This document shows, piece by piece, positions 61,968 to 64,000 of a stretch of 64,000 bases of DNA. The notes below the pieces were generated by a model, which did not search any database, was not told the origin of the DNA, and was given only the letters and a program-made list of their open reading frames with translations. Origin of the DNA: Glycocaulis sp050485565 (GTDB lineage: Bacteria; Pseudomonadota; Alphaproteobacteria; Caulobacterales; Maricaulaceae). How positions within the stretch are numbered: position 1 is the stretch's first letter; every line of letters starts with the position of its first letter. The stretch lies in assembly GCF_050485565.1 (NCBI RefSeq), contig NZ_JBJHBQ010000001.1, forward strand, positions 248,001-312,000, written 5' to 3'. The translations under genes were made by a program, and so were the position numbers.

Positions 61968-62990
61968 CTACCCCTCAAGCCCCTCATCCCATTCGCCGAG
62001 CGCGGCAAGGCCATTCATCTTCGCGCGGTGATTGAAGGCTTTCTGGCCAGCCACTTCATCCTTGCCGCCCCAGGCGGCCAGCGGCGCGGCCTGCAGCGCG
62101 CGGCCATAGGAGAAGGTCAGCGGCCAGGGCAGGTCAAAGCCCGCATTCATGATGTTGAGGTGCGCAGTCGCATCCACATCCGACTGCCCGCCCGACAGGA
62201 AGGCGATGCCCGGCACGGAGGCCGGCACGCAATTGGTCAGGCACTGCACCGTCATCTCGGCGACCTCCTCGCGGCCCGCCTGCGTGGCGCAATTCGTGCC
62301 GGAGATCACCATGTTGGGTTTCAGGATAGTGCCTTCCAGCACCACGCCCTGCTCGAACAGCTCGGCATAGAGGCGCTTTAAGCCAAACTCGGTCACCTCG
62401 TAGCAGCGGTCGATATCGTGGTCGCCATCCATGATGACTTCGGGCTCGACGATCGGCACGATACCCGCTTCCTGGCACAGCATCGCATAGCGCGCGAGCG
62501 CGTGCATATTCGTGTTGATGCAGTACTGGGACGGTACGCTCTCATCGCCGCCAGCGCCGATATTGATGACGGCGCGCCATTTGGCAAAGCGCGCGCCAAG
62601 CGCGTGATACTCGGCCAGGCGCTCGCGCAGGCCATCAAGCCCCTCGGTAATCATCTCGCCCGGCGCACCGGCCAGCGGTTTGGCGCCGGTATCCACCTTG
62701 ATGCCCGGCACCGCGCCCGTCTTGGCGATCAGCTCGGCCAGCGGCGTGCCGTCCTTGGCTTTCTGGCGCAAGGTCTCGTCATAGAGGATGACACCGGAGA
62801 TATGCTCGCTCATCGCCGGTTCGGTGCGGAACAGCATTTCGCGCCAGTCCCGGCGGCTGTCCGCGGTCGATTCCAGCTTGATCGTGTCAAAGCGCTTTTT
62901 GATCGTCCCGGTGGATTCGTCCGCCGCCAGAATGCCCTTGCCCGGCGCGACCATGCGCATCGCGGTTTCGTAGAGCGCATCAATATCCAT
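61968..62990 (-). CDS. fba: Fructose-bisphosphate aldolase, class I
   Basis: Class I (Schiff-base) aldolase of 340 residues, metal independent. The N-terminal APGKGILAADESTGTIKKRF is the eukaryote-like signature; the catalytic Lys lies in GTILKPNMVISG; GGQSDVDATAHLNIM and PWPLTFSYGRALQ are conserved. It reversibly splits FBP in glycolysis/gluconeogenesis. It is directly downstream of pgk on the same strand (53 bases). Confidence 0.95.
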   Translation of the reverse strand: MDIDALYETAMRMVAPGKGILAADESTGTIKKRFDTIKLESTADSRRDWREMLFRTEPAMSEHISGVILYDETLRQKAKDGTPLAELIAKTGAVPGIKVDTGAKPLAGAPGEMITEGLDGLRERLAEYHALGARFAKWRAVINIGAGGDESVPSQYCINTNMHALARYAMLCQEAGIVPIVEPEVIMDGDHDIDRCYEVTEFGLKRLYAELFEQGVVLEGTILKPNMVISGTNCATQAGREEVAEMTVQCLTNCVPASVPGIAFLSGGQSDVDATAHLNIMNAGFDLPWPLTFSYGRALQAAPLAAWGGKDEVAGQKAFNHRAKMNGLAALGEWDEGLEG

Positions 62991-63043
62991 GTTTCAAACT
63001 CCCCCGTATTGCCTGCTGATCGCGTGCGTGTGCGGCACTATTG

Positions 63044-64000
63044 CTAGGACGCAGTGTCCATATCCGTTTGTGCGGTTTGCCGCAAAACCTCGATGCCGGG
63101 AAGGGATTTGCCTTCCAGCCATTCCAGAAATGCCCCGCCGGCCGTCGAGATGAAGGTGAAATCACCGGCAATGCGCGCATGATTGAGCGCGGCCACCGTA
63201 TCACCGCCGCCTGCGACCGCCACCAGCTCGCCCTCGCGCACGCGCTGGGCGGCAAAGCGGGCCGCCTCCACCGTGCCGGTATCAAACGGCGTCATCTCGA
63301 ACGCACCCAGAGGCCCGTTCCAGACCAGCGTCTTTGCGCTCTCGATGGAATCGGCCAGCGCATCAATCGTCGCCGGGCCGCAATCGAGAATCATCTCGTC
63401 GCGGGCAATTTCATCGAGCCCCGCCACGCGCCGGGCGGCTTTCGCTTTCAGTTCGCGCGCCACCACCACGTCTTCGGGCAGCAGGAGCTGGCAGCCGGAC
63501 TTTTGCGCTGCCGCGATGATTTCGCGCGCGGTGGAGAGCAGGTCCGGCTCATAAAGGCTTTTGCCGACATCGGTGCCCTTGGCGGCGAGGAAGGTGTTGG
63601 CCATCGCGCCGCCGACAAAGAGCCGGTTCACCTTGGTGACCAGATTCATCAGAAGATCGATCTTGGTCGACACTTTCGCCCCGCCGACAATCGCCAGCAG
63701 CGGGCGCTCAGGATTGTCCAGCGCCGCCGCCACATGGTCGGTCTCCCGCTGCAGGGCGAGGCCGGCATAGGCGGGCAGCAGGCGCGCCACGCCTTCGGTA
63801 GAGGCATGGGCGCGGTGCGCCGCCGAGAAGGCATCGTTTACATAGACATCGCCAAGCGCGGCCAGCTGCGCAGCGAAGTCAGGATCGTTGGCCTCTTCGC
63901 CCGCGTGAAAGCGCGTGTTCTCCAGCAGCAGAACCTCGCCATCCTTCAGCTCGGACACCGCCTTTTCGGCCAGCTTGTCTACACAGTCACCGGCAAAGCG
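63044..64000 (-). CDS. pgk: Phosphoglycerate kinase (5' end beyond window)
   Basis: C-terminal 318 residues of PGK. The frame is open to the right edge, so the N-terminus (roughly 80 residues) is missing. Visible motifs: LLLENTRFHAGEE (substrate-binding Arg), AIVGGAKVSTKIDLL, FVGGAMANTFLAAKG, WNGPLGAFEM (hinge), and GGGDTVAALNHARI with STAGGAFLEWLEGKSLPG at the end (nucleotide binding). A GTG at 63958 lies mid-protein and is not the start. It makes ATP from 1,3-bisphosphoglycerate; fba follows downstream. Confidence 0.96.
   Translation of the reverse strand, partial: RFAGDCVDKLAEKAVSELKDGEVLLLENTRFHAGEEANDPDFAAQLAALGDVYVNDAFSAAHRAHASTEGVARLLPAYAGLALQRETDHVAAALDNPERPLLAIVGGAKVSTKIDLLMNLVTKVNRLFVGGAMANTFLAAKGTDVGKSLYEPDLLSTAREIIAAAQKSGCQLLLPEDVVVARELKAKAARRVAGLDEIARDEMILDCGPATIDALADSIESAKTLVWNGPLGAFEMTPFDTGTVEAARFAAQRVREGELVAVAGGGDTVAALNHARIAGDFTFISTAGGAFLEWLEGKSLPGIEVLRQTAQTDMDTAS

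Noticed and set aside
63044..63958. PGK starting at the GTG at 63958
   Set aside because: The frame continues to the right edge with PGK-like sequence (FAGDCVDKLAEKAV); the GTG is an internal Val codon.

Overview
This is a high-GC, densely packed chromosomal segment of an alphaproteobacterium. RcdA (DUF1465), the TrcR/DUF1013 regulator, DUF1192, the tsaE-amgK-murU-addB-addA-trxA cluster, many 4-base ATGA/GTGA overlaps and a CtrA-like box before ftsK point to a dimorphic, Caulobacter-like lineage such as Maricaulaceae/Hyphomonadaceae. That placement is inference from gene content. I found no tRNA, rRNA, CRISPR array, transposase, integrase or prophage. Most of the window is core metabolism and cell-cycle housekeeping. 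The noteworthy material is one sulfatase locus, one divergent enzyme, one orphan stator pair and several families of palindromic intergenic repeats.

Layout. 1-4.6 kb: terminal oxidase genes (fused subunit I/III running off the left edge, lipoprotein subunit II) with DUF2231, CopD-like and CtaG-like membrane partners. 4.8-6.4 kb: stress-type small proteins and a UDP-glucuronate epimerase. 6.5-10.1 kb: DsbA/GST-fold proteins and a TetR regulator. 10.2-14.6 kb: two exported Cys-type sulfatases converging on an exported formylglycine-generating enzyme. 14.8-21.4 kb: katG, a PLP lyase and a PEP-carboxylase-like protein with degenerate active-site motifs. 21.4-27.6 kb: nth, ftsK, a secreted propeller protein and argG. 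27.7-29.3 kb: SDR and pyrF.

29.6-39.1 kb is the trxA/addA/addB/murU/amgK/tsaE block: recombination repair, MurNAc recycling and t6A synthesis. 39.2-40.8 kb: ferredoxin reductase and ferredoxin. 40.9-47.8 kb: SDRs, an SMP-30-like protein, kynurenine degradation (kynB, kynU) and an S9 peptidase. 47.9-51.5 kb: two DUF465 proteins, TIGR02444, ubiX, a TPR protein and an SDR. 51.5-55 kb: trcR, a quinone oxidoreductase, DUF1192, rcdA and rpmE. 55.4-58.9 kb: an ExbB/MotA-like plus MotB/OmpA-like pair, suhB and efp. 58.9-64 kb: GH108 hydrolase, Sel1 protein, thiE, a small secreted protein, class I aldolase and pgk, which runs off the right edge.

Repeats. A nested-palindrome element of about 100 bp occurs three times. 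Each copy lies within a few bases of a stop codon and has the same orientation relative to that gene. A second family occurs twice, both times in a convergent gap beside a bidirectional terminator. Other palindromic elements are single copy here.
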